Notes under the pieces: generated by a model
Databases searched by the model: none
Told to the model about the DNA's origin: nothing
Seen by the model: the letters and a program-made list of their open reading frames with translations, nothing else
Source of the DNA: SZUA-451 sp034721895
Lineage (GTDB): Bacteria > Campylobacterota > Campylobacteria > Campylobacterales > Sulfurovaceae
Length of the DNA stretch: 19,440 nucleotides
Direction of reading: 5' to 3'
NCBI GenBank assembly: GCA_034721895.1
Contig: JAYEND010000074.1
Coordinates: 1 to 19,440, forward strand
Shown here: one piece after another, positions 6,829 to 14,223 of the stretch
Numbering within the stretch: position 1 is the first letter of the stretch
Layout: every line of letters starts with the position of its first letter
Position numbers and translations under genes: made by a program

Positions 6829-8361
6829 TTAATGTAAAAAGTGTCTTACTGTTGTAAAATAGAGTGAAATACCGTGTTCGTTGGCAGCTTCGATAACCTC
6901 ATCATCACGGATGGAACCGCCCGGTTCAATGATCGCTTTGACTCCGGCAGCCGCTGCAGCATCGATAGAGTCACGGAAAGGGAAAAAGGCTTCAGATGCC
7001 ATCGCTGCGCCCACAATATCAAGATCCATCTCTTTGGCTTTTTTGAGGGCGCACTGTGCCGCATCGACACGGCTTGTCATGCCCATACCTACTGCTACCA
7101 TCGCTGAGTCTTTCACATAGACGACACAGTTTGACTTGGTAAGGCCGGCCACTTTCCATGCAATCTCGAGATCTTTCATCTCCTGTGCAGTGGCTTTTTG
7201 CTCACTTTTATGATGGGCATTGTGGACTTCATTGTCACAGATGCAGTCGCTGTTCTGGAAGACAAATCCGCCATCGATATGTTTGAAATCGATCGGATCA
7301 TTGGCAAGTTCCAGTTTTGTATTGCCCTGCGCAAAGAGTTTGATACGTTTCTTTTTCTCAAATACTGCGATCGCATCCTCGTCAAAATCAGCTGCAATGA
7401 TCACTTCAAGGAATATCTCATTCATCTTCTCAGCAAATTCTTTCGTTACAATACCATTGACTGCCACTACCCCGCCAAATGCAGAGACAGGATCACATTT
7501 GAGCGCTTCCACATAAGAGTCAAGCAGTGTCTCCTTGATCGCAAACCCACAGGGGTTACCGTGCTTGACGATACAGACTGCCGGCTCATCGCCAAAGCTT
7601 GCAGCGATTTTGAGTGCACCATTGACATCCGTCAGATTGTTGAAGCTTGCTTCACCTTTGAGTTGCTTGAAGTTTTCTGTGAAAAATCCATCAAACTCAT
7701 AAAGTCCACCTTTTTGGTGTGGATTTTCACCATAACGCGTATCAAATACCTTTTTGCCCGCAATGAACTGATACTCACCGAATCCACCGTTAAATCTGCC
7801 ATTCATGTAGTTGGCGATCATGCTGTCATAGGCTGCAGTATGCTCAAAAGCTTTGATCATCAAATCTCTTCTGAACTCCAATGTATCACTCTTGCTCTGA
7901 AGTGCTTCCAGTACAGATACATAGTCATTGACATCCGTGACGATAAGCACATCATTGAAGTTTTTTGCTGCGGAACGTACCATTGCAGGACCGCCGATAT
8001 CAATGTTTTCGATGATCTCATCAAAGTCATCTGTCCTGCCGATCGTCTCTTTAAATGGATAGAGATTGACACAAACCAGATCGATCCTTTCTACGCCAAG
8101 CTCTTTTGCTTGAGCGACATGCCCCTTATCTCTACGCTTATGCAGTATACCGCCATGCACATAGGGATTGAGTGTTTTCACTCTTCCTTCAAAACACTCG
8201 GGGAATTTGGTGATCTCATCGATCTCAATCGCTTTGATCCCATTTTCAGTCAATTTCTTAAACGTTCCGCCTGTAGAGATGATTTCCCATCCCTCCTCTT
8301 CCAGTCCTTTGGCAAACTCTACTATACCGCTCTTATCACTTACACTCAACAATGCTCTCAT
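6829..8361 (-). CDS. purH: Bifunctional AICAR transformylase / IMP cyclohydrolase
   Basis: A 510-residue cytosolic enzyme for the last two steps of de novo IMP synthesis: AICAR to FAICAR with 10-formyl-THF, then ring closure to IMP. The N-terminal MGS-like cyclohydrolase domain (1 to about 190) shows ISTGGT near 28-33, FEGRVKTLNPYVHGG and ENIDIGGPAMVRSAAKN. The transformylase part has RYGENPHQ (209-215), the catalytic KHGNPCG (266-272) and RDSIDAAAAAGV with EPGGSIRDDEV near the end. The in-frame TTG at 8373 adds four residues but sits on the ribosome binding site (AAAGGTG). The ATG at 8361 is the better start and gives the usual epsilonproteobacterial length. It is divergent from nagE. The second purine gene here, purL, lies about 6 kb away on the same strand. 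Confidence 0.97.
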   Translation of the reverse strand: MRALLSVSDKSGIVEFAKGLEEEGWEIISTGGTFKKLTENGIKAIEIDEITKFPECFEGRVKTLNPYVHGGILHKRRDKGHVAQAKELGVERIDLVCVNLYPFKETIGRTDDFDEIIENIDIGGPAMVRSAAKNFNDVLIVTDVNDYVSVLEALQSKSDTLEFRRDLMIKAFEHTAAYDSMIANYMNGRFNGGFGEYQFIAGKKVFDTRYGENPHQKGGLYEFDGFFTENFKQLKGEASFNNLTDVNGALKIAASFGDEPAVCIVKHGNPCGFAIKETLLDSYVEALKCDPVSAFGGVVAVNGIVTKEFAEKMNEIFLEVIIAADFDEDAIAVFEKKKRIKLFAQGNTKLELANDPIDFKHIDGGFVFQNSDCICDNEVHNAHHKSEQKATAQEMKDLEIAWKVAGLTKSNCVVYVKDSAMVAVGMGMTSRVDAAQCALKKAKEMDLDIVGAAMASEAFFPFRDSIDAAAAAGVKAIIEPGGSIRDDEVIEAANEHGISLYFTTVRHFLH

Positions 8362-8437
8362 GCCGTACAACACCTTTATATTAATAAATATTTATCTCAA
8401 AACAGTGAGACTTTTTGTAATGGAATTATATCTTCTC

Positions 8438-8466
8438 TTGGCTTCTAATCTAATTTGGGGTAAAAT
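8438..8466 (+). promoter_or_regulatory. Predicted sigma70 promoter of nagE
   Basis: A -35 TTGGCT (8438-8443), a 17-bp spacer and a -10 TAAAAT (8461-8466). Transcription would start near 8473, leaving a leader of about 30 nt with AAGGAGA before the ATG at 8504. I see no obvious operator palindrome. Confidence 0.58.
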
Positions 8467-8503
8467 CTACCTCAACAGCATATCATCAAGGAGAAACCCC
8501 CTA

Positions 8504-9898
8504 ATGCTTAGTTTTTTGCAAAAAATCGGCAAGGCGCTGATGACCCCGATCGCCGTCCTTCCTGTCGCGGCTTTGCTTCTGCGCTTTGGTTTCGGTGATA
8601 TCTTCGATGGGCAGACCGCAGATATCATGAAAGCAGCTGGAGAAGCGGTCTTTAGTAATCTCGATCTGTTATTCGGTATCGGTATTGCCTACGGCTTGGC
8701 AAAGAACCATGACGGTGCTGCCGCTCTCTCCGGCGCAGTGGGTGTACTGATCGCCAAAGATGTCTACCATGCCATAGATGAAAATGTCAAAATGGGTGTT
8801 TTCATCGGTATTATCATCGGAGTACTTGCGGGAACTCTTTACAACCGTTTCTATGATATCAAGCTGCCTGAATTTCTCGGCTTTTTCGGCGGCAAACGTT
8901 TCGTCCCCATCATTACTGCCATCGCTGCGATCATCGTAGGGGTACTGGCCGGCTATTTCTGGCACTTTGCCCAGGATGGCATCGATGCCTTCTCTAATAC
9001 CATTATCGGCCTTCAGGAGGCGGGAACGTTCATCTATGGCACTCTCAACCGTCTGCTGATCCCATTGGGCCTGCACCACATTCTCAACTCTGTCTTCTGG
9101 TTCCAGCTGGGAGATTATGAATACATCAAGGCCGGCAAGGAGCTTGTCGTTCATGGTGACCTGCCTCGTTTCTTTGCCGGCGACAAGAGTGCGGGTACCT
9201 ATATGGCCGGCTTTTACCCCGTGATGATGTTCGGGCTCCCTGCTCTGGGTCTTGCCATGTATCTCAACGCCCCCAGATCCAAGCGCAAAAAAGTCGGTGC
9301 GATCCTTGCCGGTGTCGCCTTCACCTCTTTTCTGACCGGGATCACGGAACCTTTTGAGTTTCTCTTTCTCTTTATCGCACCGGCTCTCTTCGCAGTGCAT
9401 GCTCTGCTTACAGGTCTTTCACTGGCTTTGGCACAATTTCTGGGGATTCACCACGGGTTTGGATTCTCAGCCGGTTTTATCGATTATGTCATCAATTACA
9501 AGCTTGCTACCAAACCACTACTGATCCTCCCTCTTGGCCTCTTTATCGGTTTATTATATTTTATAATATCATATACATTGATAAAGTATCTTCGTATCAG
9601 TATCTTTGAAGAGATGGAAGAGGAAAAAGATGGGTTACCGCCTCTGGCACAGAATGATGAGGCAGTCAGATTTATTGAGGCTCTGGGGGGTAAAGAAAAT
9701 ATTCTTGATACAGATGCCTGTATCACTCGCCTAAGAATGACAGTGGCAGACAGTACCGGCCTTAAAGAGGTAGACTTCAAAGCTCTGGGTGCCAGCGGGG
9801 TGATCCGGCCTGACAGCAAAAGTATCCAAATTGTATTGGGAACAAGGGCGGAGAAAGTTGCCGAAGCTATAAAGTCAGCAATAAATGTGAATCATTGA
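8504..9898 (+). CDS. nagE: PTS N-acetylglucosamine-type EIICB permease
   Basis: A 464-residue inner-membrane permease that takes up and phosphorylates a sugar using phosphate relayed through EIIA. The EIIC membrane domain (about 1-365) has the glucose/GlcNAc-family motifs LMTPIAVLPVAALLLRFG, LIPLGLHHILNSVFW (180s-190s) and FLTGITEPFEF (about 276-286, with the substrate-binding Glu). A linker leads to an EIIB domain (about 382-464) whose phosphorylated Cys is C406 in DTDACITRLRM. E. coli NagE carries EIIA as a third domain; here EIIA is a separate gene 120 bp away on the opposite strand. GlcNAc specificity is inferred from the motifs and from nagA nearby. The open frame extends upstream to 8168, but the ATG at 8504 has AAGGAGA and a promoter just before it. 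Confidence 0.9.
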   Translation: MLSFLQKIGKALMTPIAVLPVAALLLRFGFGDIFDGQTADIMKAAGEAVFSNLDLLFGIGIAYGLAKNHDGAAALSGAVGVLIAKDVYHAIDENVKMGVFIGIIIGVLAGTLYNRFYDIKLPEFLGFFGGKRFVPIITAIAAIIVGVLAGYFWHFAQDGIDAFSNTIIGLQEAGTFIYGTLNRLLIPLGLHHILNSVFWFQLGDYEYIKAGKELVVHGDLPRFFAGDKSAGTYMAGFYPVMMFGLPALGLAMYLNAPRSKRKKVGAILAGVAFTSFLTGITEPFEFLFLFIAPALFAVHALLTGLSLALAQFLGIHHGFGFSAGFIDYVINYKLATKPLLILPLGLFIGLLYFIISYTLIKYLRISIFEEMEEEKDGLPPLAQNDEAVRFIEALGGKENILDTDACITRLRMTVADSTGLKEVDFKALGASGVIRPDSKSIQIVLGTRAEKVAEAIKSAINVNH

Positions 9899-9920
9899 AT
9901 TCTCCAATAGGAGGTATTAA

Positions 9921-10022
9921 TTATTTCTTCTTTTTAGGCAATTTCATCACAATCACGAAAATCACAACGATCACCGCATAAAGAATATAAGTTGTAATTG
10001 AGTCATCACTCTGCGGCATCAT
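9921..10022 (-). CDS. 33-residue single-helix membrane peptide coupled to EIIA
   Basis: A small gene easily missed by length cut-offs. Its ATG overlaps the TGA of the EIIA gene (ATGA, 4 nt), and a strong ribosome binding site (GGAGGTGGA) lies in the last EIIA codons. A second ATG directly follows (10019) and is better spaced. The peptide begins MMPQSDDSITTYILYAVIVV. It has one continuous hydrophobic stretch (about 11-27) and ends KLPKKKK, so the positive-inside rule predicts a cytoplasmic C-terminus. The TAA stop lies 22 nt from the end of the convergent nagE gene. I recognise no family. Its position between EIIA and EIICB genes suggests, but does not show, an accessory or regulatory role in the PTS, by analogy with small PTS-inhibiting proteins such as SgrT. 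Confidence 0.62.
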   Translation of the reverse strand: MMPQSDDSITTYILYAVIVVIFVIVMKLPKKKK

Positions 10023-10489
10023 TCCACCTCCATGAGAAGTTCACCCCTGGCGGTCTTACCAAGTTTTTTCTCTATTGGCTTGTCACTGCTCTCTTCTGTC
10101 ACAATAACAGGGGTAATGATCTCTTTTCCCAGGGATTTGATCTTTGCCAGATCTGCACGGATGATTGTATCGCCAGCCTTAACAGCCTCTCCTTCACTGG
10201 CTACGGCAGTAAAGCCCTCACCCTTCAGGTTGACAGTATCAAGACCGATATGGACGATCACTTCCAAACCTTTTTTGTGCTTGACAGTGTAGGCATGATG
10301 TGTTGAAAATATTTTACTGATGATACCATCAAAAGGAGCACCAAATACCCCATCTGTGGGGATGACTGCAACACCATCACCCAACATTTTCCGGGAAAAC
10401 ACTTCATCATTGACCGATTCCAATGCAACTGCTTCTCCTGTTACAGGCGATACTATCTCAATACTTTTTGCTTTAAACAATCCAAACAT
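10019..10489 (-). CDS. crr: PTS glucose-family EIIA component
   Basis: A 156-residue soluble phosphocarrier of the EIIA-Glc family that passes phosphate from HPr to the EIIB Cys. The fold markers are SPVTGEAVAL at 14-23, GDGVAVIPTDG, APFDGIISKI and the two active-site histidines: H65 in STHHAYTVK and the phosphorylated H80 in VIVHIGLDTVNLKGEGF. The 15-residue spacing equals that of E. coli Crr (H75/H90). The N-terminus is short, lacking the amphipathic extension of Crr. A -10 TATAAT (10521-10516) and AAAGGATAGGT precede the ATG. The gene faces nagE and is translationally coupled to the 33-residue membrane peptide. EI and HPr are not in the window. Confidence 0.93.
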   Translation of the reverse strand: MFGLFKAKSIEIVSPVTGEAVALESVNDEVFSRKMLGDGVAVIPTDGVFGAPFDGIISKIFSTHHAYTVKHKKGLEVIVHIGLDTVNLKGEGFTAVASEGEAVKAGDTIIRADLAKIKSLGKEIITPVIVTEESSDKPIEKKLGKTARGELLMEVE

Positions 10490-10515
10490 TACCTATCCTT
10501 TAACCTAGTGCCATT

Positions 10516-10521
10516 ATTATA
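10516..10521 (-). promoter_or_regulatory. -10 element of the EIIA gene
   Basis: Minus-strand TATAAT, 27 bp before the EIIA ATG. A -35 is not clear; TTGGTA lies 20 bp upstream, which is too far for an ordinary spacer. Confidence 0.45.
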
Positions 10522-10638
10522 CTCAAAGAAGATAAAGGGTGTACCAAATATTTATTATTGCAGAAACCTCTATTCAGGATGTTGAGGGCACCCTTGGGAT
10601 ATACTATTTTCCTACAAATAGAACAGGAGAATAAGTCT

Positions 10639-11100
10639 ATGATGAAATTAGTGATACTGCTCACAGTAGCAATTGTTCAACTTGCAGCGGTACAACCCAC
10701 TGAACTCTATGGAGAGTGGGAGTCTGAAAGCACAACGATGGTAAAGTCAGCGGTAAATACTGAATATGAGCAGCTCACCCTCAATCCGGGGAGCTTCATG
10801 CTTACCATGTTTGTCACAGTCCGACAAAATGATTACCTGATAAAAGATCTTCAAATACAGGGTATAGGCGAGTGGAAAGTATCCGGCAAAGTGCTTGTGT
10901 ACGTCATCAGGGAAGTCAGAACGATCGATGTACAAGAGATAAAAGGGATCTCTCAGGATTCTTTGAATACCTTTGCTGCAGAACTGCACCAGAAATTTCT
11001 TAGTGATCCTATCCGAATTCTCTCTATTTCATCAATCAGTTCTGAGAGGATCACCACCATTAATGAAGCCGGTATTGAGACAAATTACCGTCGGAGATAA
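10639..11100 (+). CDS. Exported protein of unknown function in the GlcNAc cluster
   Basis: A 153-residue protein with an N-terminal signal-like helix (MMKLVILLTVAIVQLAAVQP). The start of the mature part, ELYGEWESEST, then alternating hydrophobic/polar strands with GEWKVSGKVLVYVIR, suggests a small beta-rich (lipocalin- or YdhH-like) fold; this is a guess from pattern only. It has no Cys and no catalytic motif I recognise. The open frame extends upstream to 10558, but the ATG at 10639 has ACAGGAGA at a good distance and starts the signal sequence. It lies between the EIIA and nagA genes on the opposite strand, and its stop is 7 nt from the nagA stop. A link to GlcNAc use is suggested only by position. 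Confidence 0.68.
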   Translation: MMKLVILLTVAIVQLAAVQPTELYGEWESESTTMVKSAVNTEYEQLTLNPGSFMLTMFVTVRQNDYLIKDLQIQGIGEWKVSGKVLVYVIREVRTIDVQEIKGISQDSLNTFAAELHQKFLSDPIRILSISSISSERITTINEAGIETNYRRR

Positions 11101-11107
11101 GTCTGAA

Positions 11108-12232
11108 CTATGCATGAAATTTAAGAACACCGTCAATATAAACCTGCTTGACAGCAATATCCTCATCAAAGATCACGATATCTGCTTCACAGCCTTTCTC
11201 CAGCATACCCTTGAAGATTCCCAATCGCTCTGCAGGCAGGGAAGTCACCGCAGTGACGGCTTCAACCAGTGATGCTTCTGTATGCGTGTAAAAATTCTTA
11301 ACAGCTTCATTGAGCTTGAGTACACTCCCTGCCAATACACCACTTTCCAGTGCCGCTTTCCCTTCTGAAACAGTCACTTTCTGGCCACCCAGATCATAAT
11401 CACCGCTCCTCATACACCCTGCCCTCATCGCATCGGTAATAAGAATCAGACGATCTTTTTTGATCTTTTCAACCATTCGAAGAGCATTGGGATGGGTATG
11501 AACCAGGTCAGCAATGATATCGGCTGTCACATCACTGTCAAAAACAGCACCGATAAGGCCCGGAGTGCGATGATGCCAGAGAGGCATGGCGTTAAAAAGG
11601 TGTGTGGCATGGGAAACTCCCCAGACGAAACTCTCTATGGCTTCATTATAGCTGCTCTCACTGTGTCCGATACTCAAAAGAATATGGGGATACGCTTCGC
11701 TGATCTTTCTGATAAATGCCTCAGCACCTTCCATCTCCGGAGCAATGGTGATCACGCGGATATGGTCAAGATAAGGCTCTATCCAGTCGAAGTTGGCCTC
11801 TTGAATATGCTGTGGGTCCTGTGCCCCACACTTCAGAGGATTGATAAAAGGGCCCTCAAGATGGATTCCGGCAATTTTGGCGCCGCTCACCTGAGCACCA
11901 TGCTCAACGATCGCATCAAGAGCCTTGACAATATCTGACTGGCCCATCGTCATCGTCGTTGCGACAAAAGAGGTCGTGCCGGTCTGAAGCAGTGTTTGTG
12001 ATATAGTTTCCAACGCCTCAGGTGTCGCATCCATCACATCCGCTCCACCGCTGCCATGGATATGGATATCGATAAATCCTGCACTGACATAATGCCCTTC
12101 TGCATCGATGATTTCACAATGCTCCGGCAATGCTTCTCTAATCAATGTCACTATCTTATCATCAAAGAGCAGGTGATAGCCGATCAGGATCTTTTTATTA
12201 TGGATGATTCTTCCGTTGATAATCGCTTTCAT
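11108..12232 (-). CDS. nagA: N-acetylglucosamine-6-phosphate deacetylase
   Basis: A 374-residue cytosolic amidohydrolase that converts GlcNAc-6-P to glucosamine-6-P and acetate, feeding amino-sugar catabolism or recycling. Family motifs in order: the HxH of FIDIHIHGSGG (H57, H59), GTTSFVATTMT, metal ligand E126 in GIHLEGPFI, H190 in SIGHSES, H211 in SHATHLFNAM, and the catalytic Asp 267 in LITDAMRAG. All are present. The frame extends to a TTG at 12274, but the ATG at 12232 begins the normal NagA N-terminus. No ribosome binding site precedes that ATG; a TGT-TATAAT extended -10 ends 6 nt before it, suggesting a leaderless transcript. NagB is not in the window. Confidence 0.95.
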   Translation of the reverse strand: MKAIINGRIIHNKKILIGYHLLFDDKIVTLIREALPEHCEIIDAEGHYVSAGFIDIHIHGSGGADVMDATPEALETISQTLLQTGTTSFVATTMTMGQSDIVKALDAIVEHGAQVSGAKIAGIHLEGPFINPLKCGAQDPQHIQEANFDWIEPYLDHIRVITIAPEMEGAEAFIRKISEAYPHILLSIGHSESSYNEAIESFVWGVSHATHLFNAMPLWHHRTPGLIGAVFDSDVTADIIADLVHTHPNALRMVEKIKKDRLILITDAMRAGCMRSGDYDLGGQKVTVSEGKAALESGVLAGSVLKLNEAVKNFYTHTEASLVEAVTAVTSLPAERLGIFKGMLEKGCEADIVIFDEDIAVKQVYIDGVLKFHA

Positions 12233-12238
12233 ATTTGA

Positions 12239-12247
12239 ATTATAACA
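12239..12247 (-). promoter_or_regulatory. Extended -10 element of nagA, leaderless start predicted
   Basis: Minus-strand TG-T-TATAAT with the perfect hexamer at 12244-12239. The -10 ends 6 nt before the nagA ATG, so transcription should start at or next to the A of ATG. Confidence 0.55.
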
Positions 12248-12319
12248 ATTTATCACCACATTACCCAAATACAATAAACTAAGGAGACCTGTATAACCAT
12301 AAGTAACTTCAACACTTTA

Positions 12320-12347
12320 TAGACAATTAAAGCCTTTCCGCTAGAAT
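12320..12347 (+). promoter_or_regulatory. Predicted sigma70 promoter of the thioredoxin-fold-like gene
   Basis: A -35 TAGACA (12320-12325), a 16-bp spacer and a -10 TAGAAT (12342-12347); each box is five of six to consensus. The leader would be about 26 nt and carries AAGGAAA before the ATG at 12380. Confidence 0.55.
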
Positions 12348-12379
12348 ACGGCGATTTCAATACCACACAAGGAAAACCA

Positions 12380-12904
12380 ATGAAAAAAACACTGCTCACA
12401 CTACTCGTACTCCTCATCGTTGCCGGAGGGGTATTCTACTTTATCCAGGGCAAGGATACCTATGATGCAAGCAAATACTCAGCCACGGTCAGCAATGGAC
12501 TCCAAGAGGATTCTTCTGTCACCTTTACACTGCCAGACCAGTTTGACAAATCTCATACTCTGGACAACTCTGTGCAAAAGCTCATCCTGGTTTTTGCCAA
12601 AGATACGGGTCATACGGTCAAAGAGTTCCTCAAAAAGCAGCCTGCCGACTATCTGGCAAAGCACCATGCGATGTTTGTCGCAGATATCAGTCCGATGCCG
12701 GTAGTCATCCGAAATACTTTCGCGATGCCGGACCTTAAAAAACAGACCTACAGTGTCCTGTTGATCTATGACAAAAAGATTGCTGAAGCCCTCAAAAAAG
12801 GTGCGCAAACAGAGATGATCGCTATCGCAACACTCAATAACGGAAAAATAGAAAAAGTAGACTATCTCAAAAGCGAAGACGAACTCAAAGCAGCCCTTCG
12901 GTAA
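12380..12904 (+). CDS. Membrane-anchored, thioredoxin-fold-like protein without CxxC
   Basis: A 174-residue protein with an N-terminal helix (about 4-23, LLTLLVLLIVAGGVFYFI) that anchors it in the inner membrane or acts as a signal. The exported part reads like a degenerate thioredoxin/peroxiredoxin-like fold: FTLPDQFDKSHTLDN resembles the domain entry of redoxin proteins, followed by KLILVFAKDTG and a later YSVLLIYDKKI strand. The redox CxxC is absent (there is no Cys at all), so thiol chemistry is excluded. The fold assignment is inference. Similar short proteins are, as far as I recall, common in Campylobacterota and uncharacterised. AAGGAAAACCA precedes the ATG, and a strong hairpin follows the stop. 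Confidence 0.7.
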   Translation: MKKTLLTLLVLLIVAGGVFYFIQGKDTYDASKYSATVSNGLQEDSSVTFTLPDQFDKSHTLDNSVQKLILVFAKDTGHTVKEFLKKQPADYLAKHHAMFVADISPMPVVIRNTFAMPDLKKQTYSVLLIYDKKIAEALKKGAQTEMIAIATLNNGKIEKVDYLKSEDELKAALR

Positions 12905-12908
12905 CATG

Positions 12909-12927
12909 ATCGGGAGTTTCTCCCGAT
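12909..12927 (+). terminator. Hairpin after the thioredoxin-fold-like gene, probable terminator
   Basis: ATCGGGAG-TTT-CTCCCGAT is a perfect 8-bp stem with a 3-nt loop, beginning 4 nt after the stop codon. A TTTT occurs only 14 nt later, so termination may be weak or partly Rho-dependent. Confidence 0.55.
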
Positions 12928-12995
12928 AGCTCCCTGCCTCCTTTTATCACCACACCAACCCAAAGTACCCTTTATTCACTATACCCATAATAATA

Positions 12996-13004
12996 TGGTA
13001 AAAT
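12996..13004 (+). promoter_or_regulatory. Extended -10 element of the antiporter gene, leaderless start predicted
   Basis: TG-G-TAAAAT lies 7 nt before the antiporter ATG (13012). The predicted transcription start falls at the ATG, and no Shine-Dalgarno sequence is visible. Confidence 0.45.
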
Positions 13005-13011
13005 ATTTCTC

Positions 13012-14214
13012 ATGCAAACACTTTTTTATATCGGTATCATTTTTGTACTGGGTGCTTTGATGGAATGGCTTAGCCCAAAGGTAGGGCTGCCAAAAGTTGT
13101 AGGGTACCTGCTTTTAGGGCTTCTCATAGGGCCTGAAGTTTTGGGACTCATTCCGGAGAGTTTTGTGCAGGAGACCCATATCATCACTGATCTATCCCTT
13201 TCGCTGATCGCCGTTTTAGTGGGAGCAAATCTCAAATACACTGCACTTAAAGAGATGGGCAGGCAGATCATAGCCATCACATTTTTTGAAGCAGCTTTTG
13301 CATTTTTATTTGTCAGCATCGGATTTTATCTACTTTCAGTATTCCTGGGAATTTCTGCAGAGCAAAGTCTGATCATCTCGATCCTCTTTGGCGGTCTTGC
13401 CTCTGCTACGGCACCGGCAGCAACCATCGCTGTCGTACATGAATGCAAAGCCAAAGGGAGATTTACGACTACCCTGCTTGCTGTTGTCGCTTCCGATGAT
13501 GCACTGGCTTTGATGTTTTTCACTTTTGCAGTCACACTCGGAGGTATCTTTGCCGGAAATGGTCATTTTTCACTTTCTACACTGCTTGATATGTTCACTA
13601 TTATCATCCTGAGTGCAGTTGTCGGAACAATCGGGGCAATTGTTTCGGTACTGATCGATAAACTCTTTGCACATCATAAGGGGATGGAGACCATTTCAAC
13701 CATAGGAATGATCTTTATCGTTTACAGCCTCAGTGTCTACTGGCAGTTTGAACCGCTGTTTGCTGCTTTGGTCATGGGAGTGGTCATGACCAATATCTCC
13801 AGTGATTTCGATCTGGTGGAAGAGGAGATCGACAACCATCTCGAAGAGATCATCTTTATGCTCTTTTTTATCCTCTCTGCCATGTATCTGAAACTTGGAT
13901 CTCTCACCACTATGCCCTTTCTGATCCTCGCCTTTATTTTGTTTCGTATTTTGGGAAAGATGTCCGGCGTATGGATAGGATCGAGACTTTCTCAGGCTGA
14001 TAAAACAGTGCAAAACTATTTGGGCCTGGGACTCTTTCCGCAGGCTGGTGTCGCAATAGGACTGGCACTATCGCTTCAGAATGAAACAGATTTTGAAAGT
14101 GTTGCACCAATGATCTTAAATGTCATCATCGCTGCAACAGTAGTACATGAATTTATCGGCCCTATTCTTACCAAATATGTTCTAAAGAAATCGGGGGAGT
14201 GTAGTCAAGGTTAA
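13012..14214 (+). CDS. CPA2-family cation:proton antiporter (NapA/KefB-type membrane domain)
   Basis: A 400-residue polytopic inner-membrane protein with about twelve helices and no cytoplasmic TrkA-N domain. It fits the Na+/H+ exchanger family PF00999. Key features are GYLLLGLLIGPEVLGLIP (31-48), the unwound-helix motif SATAPAATIAVV (131-142) and the ion-binding Asp pair D162-D163 in ASDDALALMFF. A DD pair is the mark of electrogenic Na+/H+ exchangers such as NapA/NhaA, so Na+ export in exchange for H+ is the likely activity; K+ cannot be excluded. The ATG lacks a ribosome binding site but follows an extended -10 box by 7 nt. Its stop is 9 nt from the purL stop on the other strand. Confidence 0.9.
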   Translation: MQTLFYIGIIFVLGALMEWLSPKVGLPKVVGYLLLGLLIGPEVLGLIPESFVQETHIITDLSLSLIAVLVGANLKYTALKEMGRQIIAITFFEAAFAFLFVSIGFYLLSVFLGISAEQSLIISILFGGLASATAPAATIAVVHECKAKGRFTTTLLAVVASDDALALMFFTFAVTLGGIFAGNGHFSLSTLLDMFTIIILSAVVGTIGAIVSVLIDKLFAHHKGMETISTIGMIFIVYSLSVYWQFEPLFAALVMGVVMTNISSDFDLVEEEIDNHLEEIIFMLFFILSAMYLKLGSLTTMPFLILAFILFRILGKMSGVWIGSRLSQADKTVQNYLGLGLFPQAGVAIGLALSLQNETDFESVAPMILNVIIAATVVHEFIGPILTKYVLKKSGECSQG

Positions 14215-14223
14215 AAGGTTTCA

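Noticed and set aside
7198..8448. A long plus-strand frame (416 codons) antisense to purH
   Set aside because: It is the mirror of the purH coding frame. PurH motifs on the minus strand explain the openness, and the product has no recognisable domain.
8168..8503. N-terminal extension of nagE
   Set aside because: It overlaps purH antisense and the nagE promoter; the ATG at 8504 has AAGGAGA and starts the conserved EIIC sequence.
8669..9400. A 243-codon minus-strand frame antisense to nagE
   Set aside because: Highly charged composition without family features, fully inside nagE, whose motifs are clear.
9902..9913. Terminator between nagE and the small membrane peptide gene
   Set aside because: CTCC-AATA-GGAG is only a 4-bp stem without a T-tract; too weak to call.
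12277..12310. Tiny leader ORF after an orphan AAGGAGA upstream of the thioredoxin-like gene
   Set aside because: The only nearby start would be a CTG with six codons, and it lies upstream of the predicted promoter of that gene.
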